A stretch of DNA of 64,000 bases from Xenorhabdus beddingii (GTDB lineage Bacteria; Pseudomonadota; Gammaproteobacteria; Enterobacterales; Enterobacteriaceae), in NCBI RefSeq assembly GCF_002127545.1, contig NZ_MUBK01000023.1:1-64000 (forward strand), read 5' to 3'. Position numbers and translations under genes: made by a program. The first letter of the stretch is position 1; every line of letters begins with the position of its first letter. The notes beneath the pieces were generated by a model. The model saw nothing but the letters and a program-made list of their open reading frames with translations. It was not told the DNA's origin and searched no databases. Shown here in pieces: positions 49,617-59,889 of the stretch.

Positions 49617-50630
49617 TTATCTAACCCGCCAATACCCTCCTTTTTTCGCACCAACCCGAATTAAGTATCCATATTCCTGCAACACTTTGATATTACGCTC
49701 TATTGTTCGAGGATTAACGCCCAAATCATCTGCTAATTTGGCTATTGTGATAGAGGGCTGATTGGCAATAAGAGAAAGGATTTTTTTCGCTGTCGCATTC
49801 AGAGGTGGTGTGTTTTCTACCGACATTTTTACCGACATTTCTACCGACATTGCGGTAGTATCCGGCTGTTCCGTATCAATACCTTCCTTAAGTGCTGCAA
49901 CTAAATTTTCCAGCATAAAATCAATAAATGCCGTACAGTCACTGGCCTGATCACATTCTCTAAGCACCTGATAATAGACATGTTGTTGATAATGAATAAG
50001 GGTTTCTATGGGTAGCCACGCCAACTCTGGACGCCATTCACTCAAAATCAATGTTTGCCATAAACGTCCCATGCGACCATTACCATCAGCAAATGGATGA
50101 ATAAATTCAAATTCATAATGAAATACAGAACTGGCAATCAATGGGTGGATATCAGTTTGCTTTAACCATGTAAGTAGATCGCTCACCAAACGTGATATTT
50201 GGCTGGCAGGAGGTGCCATATGGATAAGTTGATTTTCACGATAAATTCCAACATCACTACAACGTAATTGCCCCGGTTGATCAATCAACCCCATCATCAG
50301 CAACCGATGTGCTGCCAATAAATCAGATAATCGATGGCTACGCCAATCCGGTAATTTCTCATAAGCTAATAGGGCATTGCGTACTTCCTGAATATCCTTT
50401 GCCGGCGCCAATACACGTTTACCATCCATAATTGCTGTGACTTGTTCAATCGACAAACTATTATGCTCAATAGCCAATGATGCTTGTATTGTGCGGATCC
50501 GGTTTTCTTTACGCAACAAAGGTGAACTTATCTCACTTTGTGTTGACCAGCGCCCCAATAACTCGCCTATTTCTATAACACGGTTAAGTATAGAGGGTGT
50601 GATGCGGTAAGGAGGTTGATAAGCTGCCAC
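49617..50630 (-). CDS. Fic-domain protein (AMPylator) with C-terminal winged helix
   Basis: 337 residues from a GTG start at 50630, with GGAAA upstream. The active site HPFADGNGRMGRLW (His178) is complete. An N-terminal SLAIEH (Ser51, Glu55) fits the self-inhibitory [S/T]xxxE helix of class II Fic proteins, although the next residue is His, not Gly/Asn. The C-terminal 60 residues form a winged helix (ITIAKLADDLGVNPRTIERNIKVLQEYGYLIRVG). Between them is a repeated MSVE/MSVK stretch. Such proteins transfer AMP to protein hydroxyls. It lies nine bases behind an exonuclease gene. Confidence 0.9.
   Translation of the reverse strand: MAAYQPPYRITPSILNRVIEIGELLGRWSTQSEISSPLLRKENRIRTIQASLAIEHNSLSIEQVTAIMDGKRVLAPAKDIQEVRNALLAYEKLPDWRSHRLSDLLAAHRLLMMGLIDQPGQLRCSDVGIYRENQLIHMAPPASQISRLVSDLLTWLKQTDIHPLIASSVFHYEFEFIHPFADGNGRMGRLWQTLILSEWRPELAWLPIETLIHYQQHVYYQVLRECDQASDCTAFIDFMLENLVAALKEGIDTEQPDTTAMSVEMSVKMSVENTPPLNATAKKILSLIANQPSITIAKLADDLGVNPRTIERNIKVLQEYGYLIRVGAKKGGYWRVR
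49817..49852. repeat. Three in-frame 12-bp repeats inside the fic gene
   Basis: Three copies of YTACCGACATTK in a row encode the repeated Met-Ser-Val-Glu/Lys units of the linker before the winged helix. Copy number changes would lengthen or shorten the linker by four residues without a frameshift. Confidence 0.85.
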
Positions 50631-50639
50631 AATAATTTC

Positions 50640-51251
50640 CTATTTTAATTGTGGATATAAATTTGCAATGGAACGAACCACGGCGGCTGTCGTCTGACAA
50701 TCCACCACCGCCGTATGCGCCTTTCCCTTTACCGATACGCCCGCCGCCCGTGCTGCATTAGCCAGTGAAATCGTGCCATATCGGTTTGTCGCGCCATAAA
50801 ACCAAGCCGCTAACTCCATTGCACATTGGGACTGTACCTGTTTCAACCAGCGTGTATCCATCGCAAATGCCTTTGCGGTCTGGGCTATTATCCTGAGATC
50901 AAACTTTGCATTAAAAATAATCAGAGGACGGCGGGTCAGGAGCGGGATAAGTTCATCAGCAATCTGTGGCCACTGTGGTTCATTACGCAGTGCGCTCAGG
51001 GTGATACCGTGAACATCTTGCGCGGCGAGATCAATCGGGACAGAAGGGCGGAGACGACGCTGAAAAATCACCTGCCCATCGGTATCTGTGACAGCTATCT
51101 CAACAACCTGCGCCTGTTTATCTAACCCCGTGGTTTCAGTATCCAGAATATATGCCCGTTCCGTGACCCATTGGTGAGCCTGTGTAATCATTTTTTCCCG
51201 GATGAGTGTATGGATAACCACTTTCTCAGGGAATTGTTCTGCATCGATCAT
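50640..51251 (-). CDS. DEDDh-type 3'-5' exonuclease (DnaQ-like)
   Basis: 203 residues. Exo I is ILDTETTG (Asp37, Glu39). Exo II lies around NAKFDLRII, and Exo III is HTAVVDCQTTAAVV (His and Asp), so the DEDDh set is complete. This is the fold of the polymerase III epsilon proofreader and RNase T; the short N-terminal region (1-30) is extra. It is co-transcribed with the Fic gene. Stand-alone exonucleases of this type can act in DNA or RNA turnover. Confidence 0.85.
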   Translation of the reverse strand: MIDAEQFPEKVVIHTLIREKMITQAHQWVTERAYILDTETTGLDKQAQVVEIAVTDTDGQVIFQRRLRPSVPIDLAAQDVHGITLSALRNEPQWPQIADELIPLLTRRPLIIFNAKFDLRIIAQTAKAFAMDTRWLKQVQSQCAMELAAWFYGATNRYGTISLANAARAAGVSVKGKAHTAVVDCQTTAAVVRSIANLYPQLK

Positions 51252-51334
51252 TGTTTTTATCCTTGGTGACTGGTTACATTTTTATCGGGCTATAAAAGTA
51301 CCCGATATAATGTAGAACCCAGCGATAAATAAAA

Positions 51335-51877
51335 CTACTTTATGGCTGCCAATAAGTCCTGAATCTTTAAAAACATGGGCGTTGTTCCATTAGGTGCGGG
51401 AACTCCCAGCTCAACAAATCCAAGGAGTGTGTAAAACGTAACAGCATCAGGATCAGCATCCAAAAAAATTCCCTTAATCGGCATCACACGATGAACTTTA
51501 ATGGCATGCTCTAAAAATTCCCTCATTAAAAGATGACCATATCCTTTCTTTTGATGCTTAACCGAAACCCCCAGCATCACCAAACGGACGACGGAAAGTT
51601 CACTTGGCATTGACCCCGTTAATACACCACTCAGCCTAGATTTTGCCAATGAATAACCAGTAAAATTGCATACACCAAACAACTCTCCTGTTTTAGCGCC
51701 AATTAAGGCTTTCGCGACACAATTTCCGTTGGCAACATTGTTCTTAAGACTGCTGCGAACATAACGATTAATAACATGATTGCCACAATCAAAGGCTTTT
51801 TGACCCGGGTATATCATATCGCTTTGATAGTTCAAACAAAGGTATTCAACCGTCATTTCATTGAGTGGCTTTTCCAT
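51335..51877 (-). CDS. GNAT toxin of a TacT-like toxin-antitoxin pair
   Basis: A 180-residue GNAT acetyltransferase. It has FDCGNHVINRYVRSSLKNN at the start, a signature typical of TacT-type toxins, VRLVMLGVSVKHQKKGYGHLLMREFLEHA (acetyl-CoA loop QKKGYG) and FYTLLGFVEL. TacT-like toxins acetylate the amino group of charged tRNAs and stop translation. The ATG at 51877 overlaps the antitoxin gene by 20 bases; a second Met at 51856 lies just behind the antitoxin stop. Confidence 0.88.
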   Translation of the reverse strand: MEKPLNEMTVEYLCLNYQSDMIYPGQKAFDCGNHVINRYVRSSLKNNVANGNCVAKALIGAKTGELFGVCNFTGYSLAKSRLSGVLTGSMPSELSVVRLVMLGVSVKHQKKGYGHLLMREFLEHAIKVHRVMPIKGIFLDADPDAVTFYTLLGFVELGVPAPNGTTPMFLKIQDLLAAIK

Positions 51878-52163
51878 CTTTGTTCTTCCTCATCAAAGCA
51901 CGTAAAGCAAAGGTTGGAGATGCAGGTTCAGCAATCAGCCCATTCAAAGAACGCCAGTTTTCTTCATCTAATTCACGACGTTTTTGATTTTCCAGAATCT
52001 CTTCCGCCCTCTCAAAAGCCGCATTCAGGATAAAAGCACTTAAATCAACACCAGCAACCTGTGCTGCCTGACGCAATGTTTCTTTTAGCTCGGTGCTGGT
52101 TTTTAACTCTACACGGGCATTTTTAGCCTCTTTGTAAGTTTTTTTTACCGATATTGTTGTCAT
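51858..52163 (-). CDS. DUF1778 (TacA-like) antitoxin
   Basis: 101 residues. The centre ARVELKTSTELKETLRQAAQVAGVDLSAFILNAAFERAEEIL is the ribbon-helix-helix fold of DUF1778 antitoxins, and the acidic C-terminal part binds the GNAT toxin. It precedes the toxin in the operon and should repress it through its DNA-binding part. The extended N-terminus (TTISVKKTYKEAKN) is slightly longer than usual. Confidence 0.88.
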   Translation of the reverse strand: MTTISVKKTYKEAKNARVELKTSTELKETLRQAAQVAGVDLSAFILNAAFERAEEILENQKRRELDEENWRSLNGLIAEPASPTFALRALMRKNKDGKATQ

Positions 52164-52272
52164 TTCTTGTACTCCAGTTTACTCGTTGCATGGGTTTTAT
52201 TGTGGGATTATTCGCCTACTGTTGTTTTATTGTACTGCCGGAGAATAGCACTTAGTGAAGGGTTAGGCAAAC

Positions 52273-52295
52273 ATGTACGGCCAATAGCCGTACAT
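52273..52295. terminator. Hairpin between res and the toxin-antitoxin pair
   Basis: ATGTACGGC and GCCGTACAT pair perfectly around CAATA. It lies 121 bases behind the res stop on the minus strand and 110 bases before the antitoxin start, so it can be the res terminator or part of the antitoxin operator. Confidence 0.5.
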
Positions 52296-52415
52296 ATAAG
52301 ATAAAGAATTAATCATTGAGAGGAGTCTATTTGCTGAAAGAATGATATCGCTATCTGTATTTAGCTTTGCCGATATCCAGCAGGCACTATTGCTAATGCC
52401 TTGATGTCATTAAAA

Positions 52416-55400
52416 TTAAAAATTCGTACTGAACGTATCAAAGTTATCAACTTTGACAAATTTGGCCGCGTTGGGCACCTCTTTGCCATCCTTGTCTTTA
52501 CTTAACGCATTGAAATGCTCAACGCCACACTTGATCTTTGCCTTTTCAGCCTCACGCAGATCATCTGAGAATAGGCTTGATTTGGTTTCAACCACAAAGT
52601 AAAGCTGCTCCCCCATTCCATCATCTTTGTCAATTAACACCGCCCAGTCAGGATTGTAATTGCCCAGCGGGGTATCAATCTTGAACCAAAATGGCAGTTT
52701 GGAATAAATTTTCACCTCTTCAGCGCTTTCTAGTTTTTTGGCGAAGTTAAGCTCGGTATCTGAATCGCAAATGATGTAGTCATATACCGACTTTTCAGCT
52801 TTCACCATATCTTTGAGGTAACCTGTCAGCTCTTCTTCCTGAAAAAGCGCTTGAGCATAGTATGCTTGGTCACCAATACGATGGTATTTAACACCATCTA
52901 CAATAACAATGCGCATTTGCTTACGGATAACTTCACCCGCTAACTCGATAAAGCGCTGAGGATTATTTTTGAATGCTTCCAGCTTATCCCCCAAACCCAG
53001 CAGAATATCGATAATTGTCTGACGGGTCAGATTGGTCTGATCGGTCAGATAAGTCACGATATCTGGCAATCGGAAGTTGCGATTGTGGTAATTCTGGATC
53101 TTGGTTTTCTCATCGTAGGTTTTCAGTTCAGCGCCAGTAACCGCCACCTTAACCTTGGTGTACTGAAACTTAGCGCTGGCTACCGCCACGTTCGCGCTAA
53201 TTTCCTTGATACAGCGTTCAACCAGTTCGTTGATATTAAAGTTAACGCGATAAGTCGTTTTGTATTTAATGCGCCCCCAAAGAGCCTTGAAGGCTTCACC
53301 CAGTACAACCTGCTTACCATTTGTATCTTCACACAGGGTTACAGAGCGCTTCTCTTCATGTTTTTTCACGTTCAAACCTTTTACCAACTTCTTCAACGTG
53401 GCAACGATGGAATCAGTATGCTCGACGACACTGGAAGGTAGATTCACCTCATTGTTATTGATGGCAATTTTCAGAACATCCTGAATCTTGCCTTTGCCAT
53501 CAATATAATCTTGAGACAAAAGATGCTGAAAGATCTCTTCTGACTTCTTCGCCCCCAAGAAGGCTTTCTGATCCAACTCGCCAGAAACAACGATGTTGGC
53601 AAATTGGTGAGACTCAACCACACCAAATTTAATGCCTTCTTCTGCTTCTATCTCTTTTTGCAGTTCAGAAACAAAACTTTCATAAGATTCATTTGCCATA
53701 ACGGTCAGGGTATTTACCTCAAAACCGTAGGGCACACGCTCACCCGATTGATCAACGGCTAAACGTAGACCACGACCGATTTCCTGTCGTTTTTTCGTGA
53801 TTGAGCTGGTTTCATTCAACGTACAGATCTGAAAAACATTCGGGTTATCCCAGCCTTCTTTCAGTGCTGAGTGTGAAAAGATAAAGCGCAGCTCCTCGTC
53901 CATAGATAGCAGCTTTTCTTTGTCTTTCATGATCAGGTTATAGACCGACTCATCGGCCGCAGTTTTCCCCCCTTCACCTTTAGCCGAAAGCCTTGAGTCA
54001 ACGAACTGAGGGTTTCCAGAAGCATCTTTTTTCTTGTCCTGAGCAAAATAGCCACCATGCACGGTTTGAGTGAGTTCTTGCAACGCAGCGTCGTTGATGG
54101 TGTCTTTATTACCATCGTTATCCCAGATTCTCGGGTACAACACGCGATATTTGGACTTTCTCACCTGCTTGGCAAACTCTTCTTCAAACCATTTGGCAAA
54201 CTTACCTTGTACAGGAACGCCATCTTTAGCGTAGCCACGGTAGTTGGCCACCTTATCGATAAAGAACAGACTCAGCACCTTAATCCCTTTCTGGCTTAGA
54301 ATTTTCGAGGGGTCAAGATTGTCATCGCCGGTTGTGACTTTGTGGTAAAACTTTAGCTCTTTTTCCAAGTGCTCTTCGATAGTTTTGGCTATTTGAATGC
54401 GCTTGAAAGCCTCCGGATCCACTTCACCAATAGCTTGCCCAAGACGCACAATTTCATCGCGACGGGTAAAATCAATGTATTCATTACCTTCTTCACAATA
54501 AATATCGTTAACGATATAACCGTCGTAAACACTACGCCCACCCGAAAGCTCGAATAAGTCATTGACCTGTCGATCTTTGATGGTGATTACCTTACGCGGT
54601 TGCAGCTTACCGGTGCGCGTTTGGGCATCAATTTCAATCTTGGCAGAAATCGGGGATGTCTTATTATCAACACTCACTAACTTGATGTAGGCTTGGTTGT
54701 GTCCGTCCTTAACATCCAGAGAAGCAACCTCAATTTGCTTAACCAGTTTACGCTCATAGGCATCAATAGCGTCAAGTTTATACAGCAGGTGCGGCGCTTC
54801 CTTCAACGTGGCGGAATAACGGAATGTACACAGCGGTTTTAAGCTGTTAATCGCTTCTTTTCGGTTTTCCGTTGATACGACTGATTGTGGTTCATCAATG
54901 ATGACCACCGGGCAAGTAGCCTGAATAAATTCAATCGGCTTCATTCCATTCAATCTGTCATCGGTACGGTGGATCAGATTCGCCGTCGTTTCTTTCGTAG
55001 GATCGGTGAATGACTTACTGAACGCATCAATATTGATCACCATGATTTGGATATAATCATTGGTCGCAAAGTTACGGATCTGTTCACGCTTTGATGAGTC
55101 ATAGACAAAATAGTCATACTGGACGTTTCTATACTGCTCACGGAAATGCAGCTCAGTGATTTGCAGTGATTTATAAACGCCTTCTTTAATCGCAATGGAC
55201 GGCACCACGATGATGAACTTTGTCAGCCCATGACGCTGATTTAGCTCAAAGATAGAACGCAGGTAGACATAGGTTTTACCTGTCCCTGTTTCCATCTCAA
55301 CGCTGAAATCCAGACTTGGCAGTTCTTGTTTTGCGTTTTCAACCTGCGGCAAGCCATTCTTTAATTGCACATTACGTGTGTTGGCATAAATTTCATCGGG

Positions 55401-55592
55401 TAATAAGGTGAGAATATTACCAACACCGATGTCGTTGTTTGTACCAAAAATATCTAGCTGCTGATTCTTCAACATATTATCAGCTACCGTGAAATGGCCC
55501 TGAAATGTTTCCTGCCCTTCAAACACACCTAAAACCGCCTCAACCGCATTTATTTGGTGTGATAAGTCCGATCTAAATTTAATCTTCATCAA
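52416..55592 (-). CDS. Type III restriction endonuclease subunit (Res)
   Basis: 1058 residues. The helicase part has EMETGTGKTYVYLRSIFEL (Walker A near 100-107), VVIIDEPQSV (DExH-type motif II), RYSATLKEAPHLL (motif III) and IGRGLRL (motif VI). The C-terminal nuclease has NPDWAVLIDKDD..LYFVVETKSS, the PD-(D/E)xK centre. With Mod it cuts DNA between two unmethylated sites, driven by ATP. It starts eight bases behind mod. No frameshift is visible. Confidence 0.93.
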   Translation of the reverse strand: MMKIKFRSDLSHQINAVEAVLGVFEGQETFQGHFTVADNMLKNQQLDIFGTNNDIGVGNILTLLPDEIYANTRNVQLKNGLPQVENAKQELPSLDFSVEMETGTGKTYVYLRSIFELNQRHGLTKFIIVVPSIAIKEGVYKSLQITELHFREQYRNVQYDYFVYDSSKREQIRNFATNDYIQIMVINIDAFSKSFTDPTKETTANLIHRTDDRLNGMKPIEFIQATCPVVIIDEPQSVVSTENRKEAINSLKPLCTFRYSATLKEAPHLLYKLDAIDAYERKLVKQIEVASLDVKDGHNQAYIKLVSVDNKTSPISAKIEIDAQTRTGKLQPRKVITIKDRQVNDLFELSGGRSVYDGYIVNDIYCEEGNEYIDFTRRDEIVRLGQAIGEVDPEAFKRIQIAKTIEEHLEKELKFYHKVTTGDDNLDPSKILSQKGIKVLSLFFIDKVANYRGYAKDGVPVQGKFAKWFEEEFAKQVRKSKYRVLYPRIWDNDGNKDTINDAALQELTQTVHGGYFAQDKKKDASGNPQFVDSRLSAKGEGGKTAADESVYNLIMKDKEKLLSMDEELRFIFSHSALKEGWDNPNVFQICTLNETSSITKKRQEIGRGLRLAVDQSGERVPYGFEVNTLTVMANESYESFVSELQKEIEAEEGIKFGVVESHQFANIVVSGELDQKAFLGAKKSEEIFQHLLSQDYIDGKGKIQDVLKIAINNNEVNLPSSVVEHTDSIVATLKKLVKGLNVKKHEEKRSVTLCEDTNGKQVVLGEAFKALWGRIKYKTTYRVNFNINELVERCIKEISANVAVASAKFQYTKVKVAVTGAELKTYDEKTKIQNYHNRNFRLPDIVTYLTDQTNLTRQTIIDILLGLGDKLEAFKNNPQRFIELAGEVIRKQMRIVIVDGVKYHRIGDQAYYAQALFQEEELTGYLKDMVKAEKSVYDYIICDSDTELNFAKKLESAEEVKIYSKLPFWFKIDTPLGNYNPDWAVLIDKDDGMGEQLYFVVETKSSLFSDDLREAEKAKIKCGVEHFNALSKDKDGKEVPNAAKFVKVDNFDTFSTNF

Positions 55593-55600
55593 TCACGACC

Positions 55601-57505
55601 TTAAATGCTCTTCACATTGTCGATACCATACTGCTTCAGGATCTGAATCGTATTGGTCTTCACTACGCTGTCGGCAAAGCCCTGGTCTTTAAAAACGATT
55701 TGCGTACTTTCCGGATTGAGTTTTTCTTTCAGTTTAGCGATCCCCTCAACCACCTGTTCGGTTATATCGTCATCAAGGCAAACCATTAAGGTTCCGGTGC
55801 CAACTACAAATATTTTTTTGCCTGCAACTGTAGTTTCTTCCACTTGTTCAGTCAGCTCTAAACCATATTTCAACAAAATCTCGTAAAGCACATCTTCAGG
55901 TATACGGTCATCTTTGATAGATTTAGCAGCCAGTTGCAGAGCAGGTTCCAAGTTTTCAAAATCAGCATTCCAAGAATGAATATTTGTTTGATCTAATTTG
56001 AAAAACTTAACACCTTGAGTTTTATCTTCTTCTAAAATGGCTTTTTTTATTCTTTTTAGGGAAATTCTGGAAATCAATTCGGGTATTGACTCTCTGGCAC
56101 AATACTCTGCTACACCCGTATTTTTTGAGACAGGTTCAGGCAATTGAACCAGTATAAACTTTCTTCTACCGCCATCTTTCTTATTTTGTTTTAGCACCGC
56201 ATGGCCTGTCGAACCGCTTCCGGCAAAAAAATCAAGAATGACATCTTCGCTATCCGTGATCTTCATTAAGTGTTCAATTAATCCTGTCGGCTTTGGATAA
56301 TCAAAAACAGATGAACAGAGAAGAGCTTCAACCTCTTTACTTCCTTGCTTCGTTGTAAAATCGGTTATTATTGTTTTTGGGTGTTCGGTACCTCGCTTTT
56401 TAACATACTGAAGAATACCATTAGGTTTGAAAAAGAACTCAACAACCTGCTGTCCTTTAGAGTCAAAAGTATCCTTTCCTGATAGCCAATTTTCGACTTG
56501 GCTCTTCATTGTCCAGCCCGCTTTTAGCGTGACTTCGCTAGATAAGTATCCATTCTTACATTCAAATACACCTGAAGTCACTTCAACGACTTCTTTATCT
56601 CCAAATACTGATGAAAATGTTTTATTTTCACCTAAGAACCTGATCCCAGCAGGGAATGTTATTTCTGACGCAGGGTTTTTAACGCTAACCTTTTTTATTG
56701 CACGGTCAGAAATTAAGCTATCATCACCCTTATAAACAATATGAGATAATTGGGATATATTTTTTGCATATGCCAAGATATATTCATGTTCTCGGGTAAA
56801 AGTTGATGCTGAAGTTCTTCCACTCTTCCAAATAAATCTTTCAATAAAATTATCTTCACCAAATATCTCATTGCATAAATTGGACAAATTAACTACTTCA
56901 TGTTCATCTATAGATATAAATATAACTCCACCATCGGATAATAAATTTCTGGCCAATTTCAATCTTGGATAAAGCATATTTAGCCAATTTGTATGATACC
57001 GACCCGATGTATCAGAGTTGGTGCTAAAAGGCTTACCTTGATTATTTACTTGTCCCGTTAATACCTGATAATTTTTTATGTTGTCATGGAAATTATCTTT
57101 ATAAATAAAGTCATTACCCGTGTTATATGGTGGATCGATATAGATCATCTTTACCTTTTTGTGATAAGACTTTTGCAACAACTTTAAAACTTCAAGATTA
57201 TCTCCTTCAATAAATAGATTTTTTGTCGTATCCCAATTAACGCTTTCTTCTTTACAAGGACGCAGTGTCCCTGTTGATGGTGTTTGGGCAAGTTGACGTG
57301 CACGGGTCTTACCATTCCAAGTGAAGTTATAGCGCTCATCTGAATCATCGACAGCTTCACCAAGCATAGCTTTTAAGGCGTCAAAGTCGATTTTTCCTTC
57401 AGAAAATGCGTCGGGAAAGAGTTGCTTGAGTTGATAGATGTTTTCTTGAGTGATATCCGTACTTTTGGATTCAGGGGAGTTCAGGGTGATTTTTTCAATT
57501 GTCAT
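55601..57505 (-). CDS. Type III DNA adenine methyltransferase (Mod)
   Basis: 634 residues from the Met at 57505 (MTIEKITLNSPESKSTD); the frame is open 16 codons further. Motif IV is DPPYNTGNDF near residue 124, motif I is DFFAGSGSTGHAV in the second half, the order of beta-class N6-adenine methyltransferases. The central part (about 190-400) is the target-recognition domain and sets the site, which cannot be predicted here. No simple-sequence repeats that would give phase variation are seen. It modifies one strand of the site and is required for Res to act. Confidence 0.93.
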   Translation of the reverse strand: MTIEKITLNSPESKSTDITQENIYQLKQLFPDAFSEGKIDFDALKAMLGEAVDDSDERYNFTWNGKTRARQLAQTPSTGTLRPCKEESVNWDTTKNLFIEGDNLEVLKLLQKSYHKKVKMIYIDPPYNTGNDFIYKDNFHDNIKNYQVLTGQVNNQGKPFSTNSDTSGRYHTNWLNMLYPRLKLARNLLSDGGVIFISIDEHEVVNLSNLCNEIFGEDNFIERFIWKSGRTSASTFTREHEYILAYAKNISQLSHIVYKGDDSLISDRAIKKVSVKNPASEITFPAGIRFLGENKTFSSVFGDKEVVEVTSGVFECKNGYLSSEVTLKAGWTMKSQVENWLSGKDTFDSKGQQVVEFFFKPNGILQYVKKRGTEHPKTIITDFTTKQGSKEVEALLCSSVFDYPKPTGLIEHLMKITDSEDVILDFFAGSGSTGHAVLKQNKKDGGRRKFILVQLPEPVSKNTGVAEYCARESIPELISRISLKRIKKAILEEDKTQGVKFFKLDQTNIHSWNADFENLEPALQLAAKSIKDDRIPEDVLYEILLKYGLELTEQVEETTVAGKKIFVVGTGTLMVCLDDDITEQVVEGIAKLKEKLNPESTQIVFKDQGFADSVVKTNTIQILKQYGIDNVKSI

Positions 57506-57849
57506 CAGAGGAATTCCATTTATTATCCACGGAGCAAAACGACTCATGCTCATGGTTCATATTCTTCGTTAAACAGTTAACTTATTGCCTTAATTGCAGC
57601 AATTTTCTGTTTAAGTGTAGTAAAGAATTTCTGATTAACCTGAAAAGAAAGTTTCGTAATAAAACTATATAAACGCGGATATTTTGCTGAATTGAAGTTT
57701 GAAATAGTTCAGCAAATCATTATTCATTAGCAACGGATTGTGGATGTGGCCTATTTTCATAGGGTAATTATCTTAGGCCGTTACCACGATGCAACTCGAA
57801 TTATTTGGGATATAGATAACATCACACAGTATTCGGGCGAACTAATAAA
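57506..57849. promoter_or_regulatory. Gap between mod and the glmS terminator
   Basis: An AT-rich stretch of about 340 bases without a credible gene, which holds the mod promoter. A short open frame here has no coding features. Confidence 0.5.
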
Positions 57850-57880
57850 AAATCCGGTCAGCTTACGCATAACCGGATTT
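57850..57880 (-). terminator. glmUS terminator
   Basis: On the minus strand AAATCCGGT and ACCGGATTT form a 9-bp stem with a 13-base loop, followed by TTTATTAGT, 53 bases behind the glmS stop. Confidence 0.85.
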
Positions 57881-57932
57881 ATTCAGTTTTCAATTTTAAT
57901 CTACGCAACAACTAATCGCGTACTAAAACACA

Positions 57933-59762
57933 TCACTCCACTGTCACCGACTTAGCTAAATTCCTCGGCTGATCCACATCCGTACCTTTGATCAAGGCAA
58001 CGTGGTAAGACAGCAATTGCAGTGGCACGGTGTAGAAGATCGGGGCGATCAACTCTTCTACGTGGGGCAGGGAGATGATCTTCATGTTTTCGCTGTTGGT
58101 GAAACCCGCATCCTGATCGGCGAAGACGTACAGCAGACCGCCACGGGCGCGGACTTCTTCGATATTGGATTTCAGTTTTTCCAGCAGTTCGTTGTTCGGT
58201 GCGACGATGATCACTGGCATATCCGCATCGATCAATGCCAATGGGCCATGTTTCAGTTCACCGGCAGCGTAGGCTTCTGCGTGGATGTAGGAGATCTCTT
58301 TCAGTTTCAGCGCACCTTCAACGGCGATCGGGTATTGATCTCCACGACCCAGGAACAGCGCATGATGTTTCTCAGAGAAATCTTCCGCCAATGCTTCGAT
58401 CAGTTTGTCTTTCGACAACATGCTTTCGATGCGGCTTGGCAATGCGTGCAGAGCATGAACAATGTCTTGTTCCAACGCTGTATCAGCACCTTTCAGGCGT
58501 CCCATGTAGGCCACCAGCATCAGCAATACAGTGAGCTGAGTGGTAAAGGCTTTGGTGGATGCCACACCAATTTCAGCACCTGCTTTGGTCATCAGGGCAA
58601 ATTCAGATTCACGTACCAGAGAGGAACCCGCTACGTTACAGATGGTCAGTGATGTCAGGTAACCCAGTTCTTTGGATAAACGCAAAGCCGCCTGGGTATC
58701 AGCCGTTTCACCCGATTGGGACAGGGTGATCAGCAGGCTGCCTTTACGGCGCGCTGGCTTGCGGTAGCGGAATTCAGAGGCAATTTCTACATCACAGGGA
58801 ATGCCTGCCAAAGATTCGAACCAGTAACGCGAAACCATGCCCGCATTGTAAGACGTTCCGCAGGCAACAATTTGGATATGCTCAACTTGAGACAGTAATT
58901 CCTCCGCATTAGCGCCCAGTTCTGACAGATTGACCTGACCATTGCTCAAACGCCCTTCCAATGTGCTCTTAATCGCCATTGGCTGTTCGTAAATCTCTTT
59001 CTGCATGTAGTGACGGTATACCCCTTTGTCACCGGCATCGTACTGGACGTTGGATTCAATTTGCTCACGCTCAATCGCTTCGCCCTGTACATCAAAGATG
59101 CGAACGCTACGGCGGGTAATTTCAGCAATATCACCTTCTTCCAGATAGATAAAACGGCGGGTCACCGGCAGTAACGCCAGTTGGTCAGAAGCAAGGAAGT
59201 TTTCACCCACTCCCAAACCAATCACCAATGGACTGCCGGAACGAGCGGCGACCAGTACGTCAGGATGGCGGCTGTCCATAATCACCGTGCCATAAGCACC
59301 ACGCAATTGTGGGATCACTCGCTGCACAACTTCCAGCAAAGAGCCGCCTTGTTGCTGTTCCCAGTGAACCAGATGAGCGATAGTTTCGGTATCGGTATCA
59401 GAAGAGAAGAGGTAACCACGCGCTTTTAATTCTTCGCGCAGTTCTTCGTGGTTTTCAATAATGCCGTTATGCACAACCGCAATATGCTCAGAAACATGAG
59501 GGTGGGCATTGCGTTCGTTCGGTTCACCATGAGTCGCCCAACGAGTATGGGCAATCCCTGTGCCACCAACGACGGGTTGTTTATCTGCTTCATCAGCCAG
59601 CATCTGCACTTTGCCGGCTTCACGCAGACGGGTCATGCGGTTTTCACTGTCAACGACAGCCATACCCGCAGAGTCATAACCCCGGTACTCCAGGCGACGA
59701 AGTCCTTCGATCAGTATTTCTGCAATATCTCGTTGTGCTACTGCACCAACAATTCCACACAT
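57933..59762 (-). CDS. glmS: Glutamine-fructose-6-phosphate aminotransferase (isomerizing)
   Basis: 609 residues, the E. coli length. It starts [12 protein letters not shown] with Cys2 as the glutaminase nucleophile, has an N-terminal Ntn domain to about 240, two SIS domains ([18 protein letters not shown]) and the C-terminal [13 protein letters not shown]. It makes glucosamine-6-phosphate for cell-wall and LPS sugars. It lies 127 bases behind glmU on the same strand. Confidence 0.97.
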   Translation of the reverse strand: MCGIVGAVAQRDIAEILIEGLRRLEYRGYDSAGMAVVDSENRMTRLREAGKVQMLADEADKQPVVGGTGIAHTRWATHGEPNERNAHPHVSEHIAVVHNGIIENHEELREELKARGYLFSSDTDTETIAHLVHWEQQQGGSLLEVVQRVIPQLRGAYGTVIMDSRHPDVLVAARSGSPLVIGLGVGENFLASDQLALLPVTRRFIYLEEGDIAEITRRSVRIFDVQGEAIEREQIESNVQYDAGDKGVYRHYMQKEIYEQPMAIKSTLEGRLSNGQVNLSELGANAEELLSQVEHIQIVACGTSYNAGMVSRYWFESLAGIPCDVEIASEFRYRKPARRKGSLLITLSQSGETADTQAALRLSKELGYLTSLTICNVAGSSLVRESEFALMTKAGAEIGVASTKAFTTQLTVLLMLVAYMGRLKGADTALEQDIVHALHALPSRIESMLSKDKLIEALAEDFSEKHHALFLGRGDQYPIAVEGALKLKEISYIHAEAYAAGELKHGPLALIDADMPVIIVAPNNELLEKLKSNIEEVRARGGLLYVFADQDAGFTNSENMKIISLPHVEELIAPIFYTVPLQLLSYHVALIKGTDVDQPRNLAKSVTVE

Positions 59763-59889
59763 TTTGTTTTATTCCTAAAAGCAGGGCTGATAAAGCCCTT
59801 TTTATGTCGCCAACCTGATTGTGTTCCGGCTATTGCCGTCCCCGAGCTTTGTAGAGATGGGGATTTTTATTATGGGTATATCTTATTTT
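59763..59889 (-). promoter_or_regulatory. glmU-glmS intercistronic leader
   Basis: The 127-base gap contains, on the minus strand, a hairpin AGGGCT/AGCCCT close to the glmS ribosome site AGGA and another GC-rich stem further up. In E. coli this leader is cut near glmU and activated by the sRNA GlmZ, which opens a hairpin that hides the ribosome site. A similar control is likely here by analogy. Confidence 0.45.

Noticed and set aside
55601-57505. Phase-variable type III methyltransferase
   Set aside because: No homopolymer or tetranucleotide repeat tract was found in mod or near its start.
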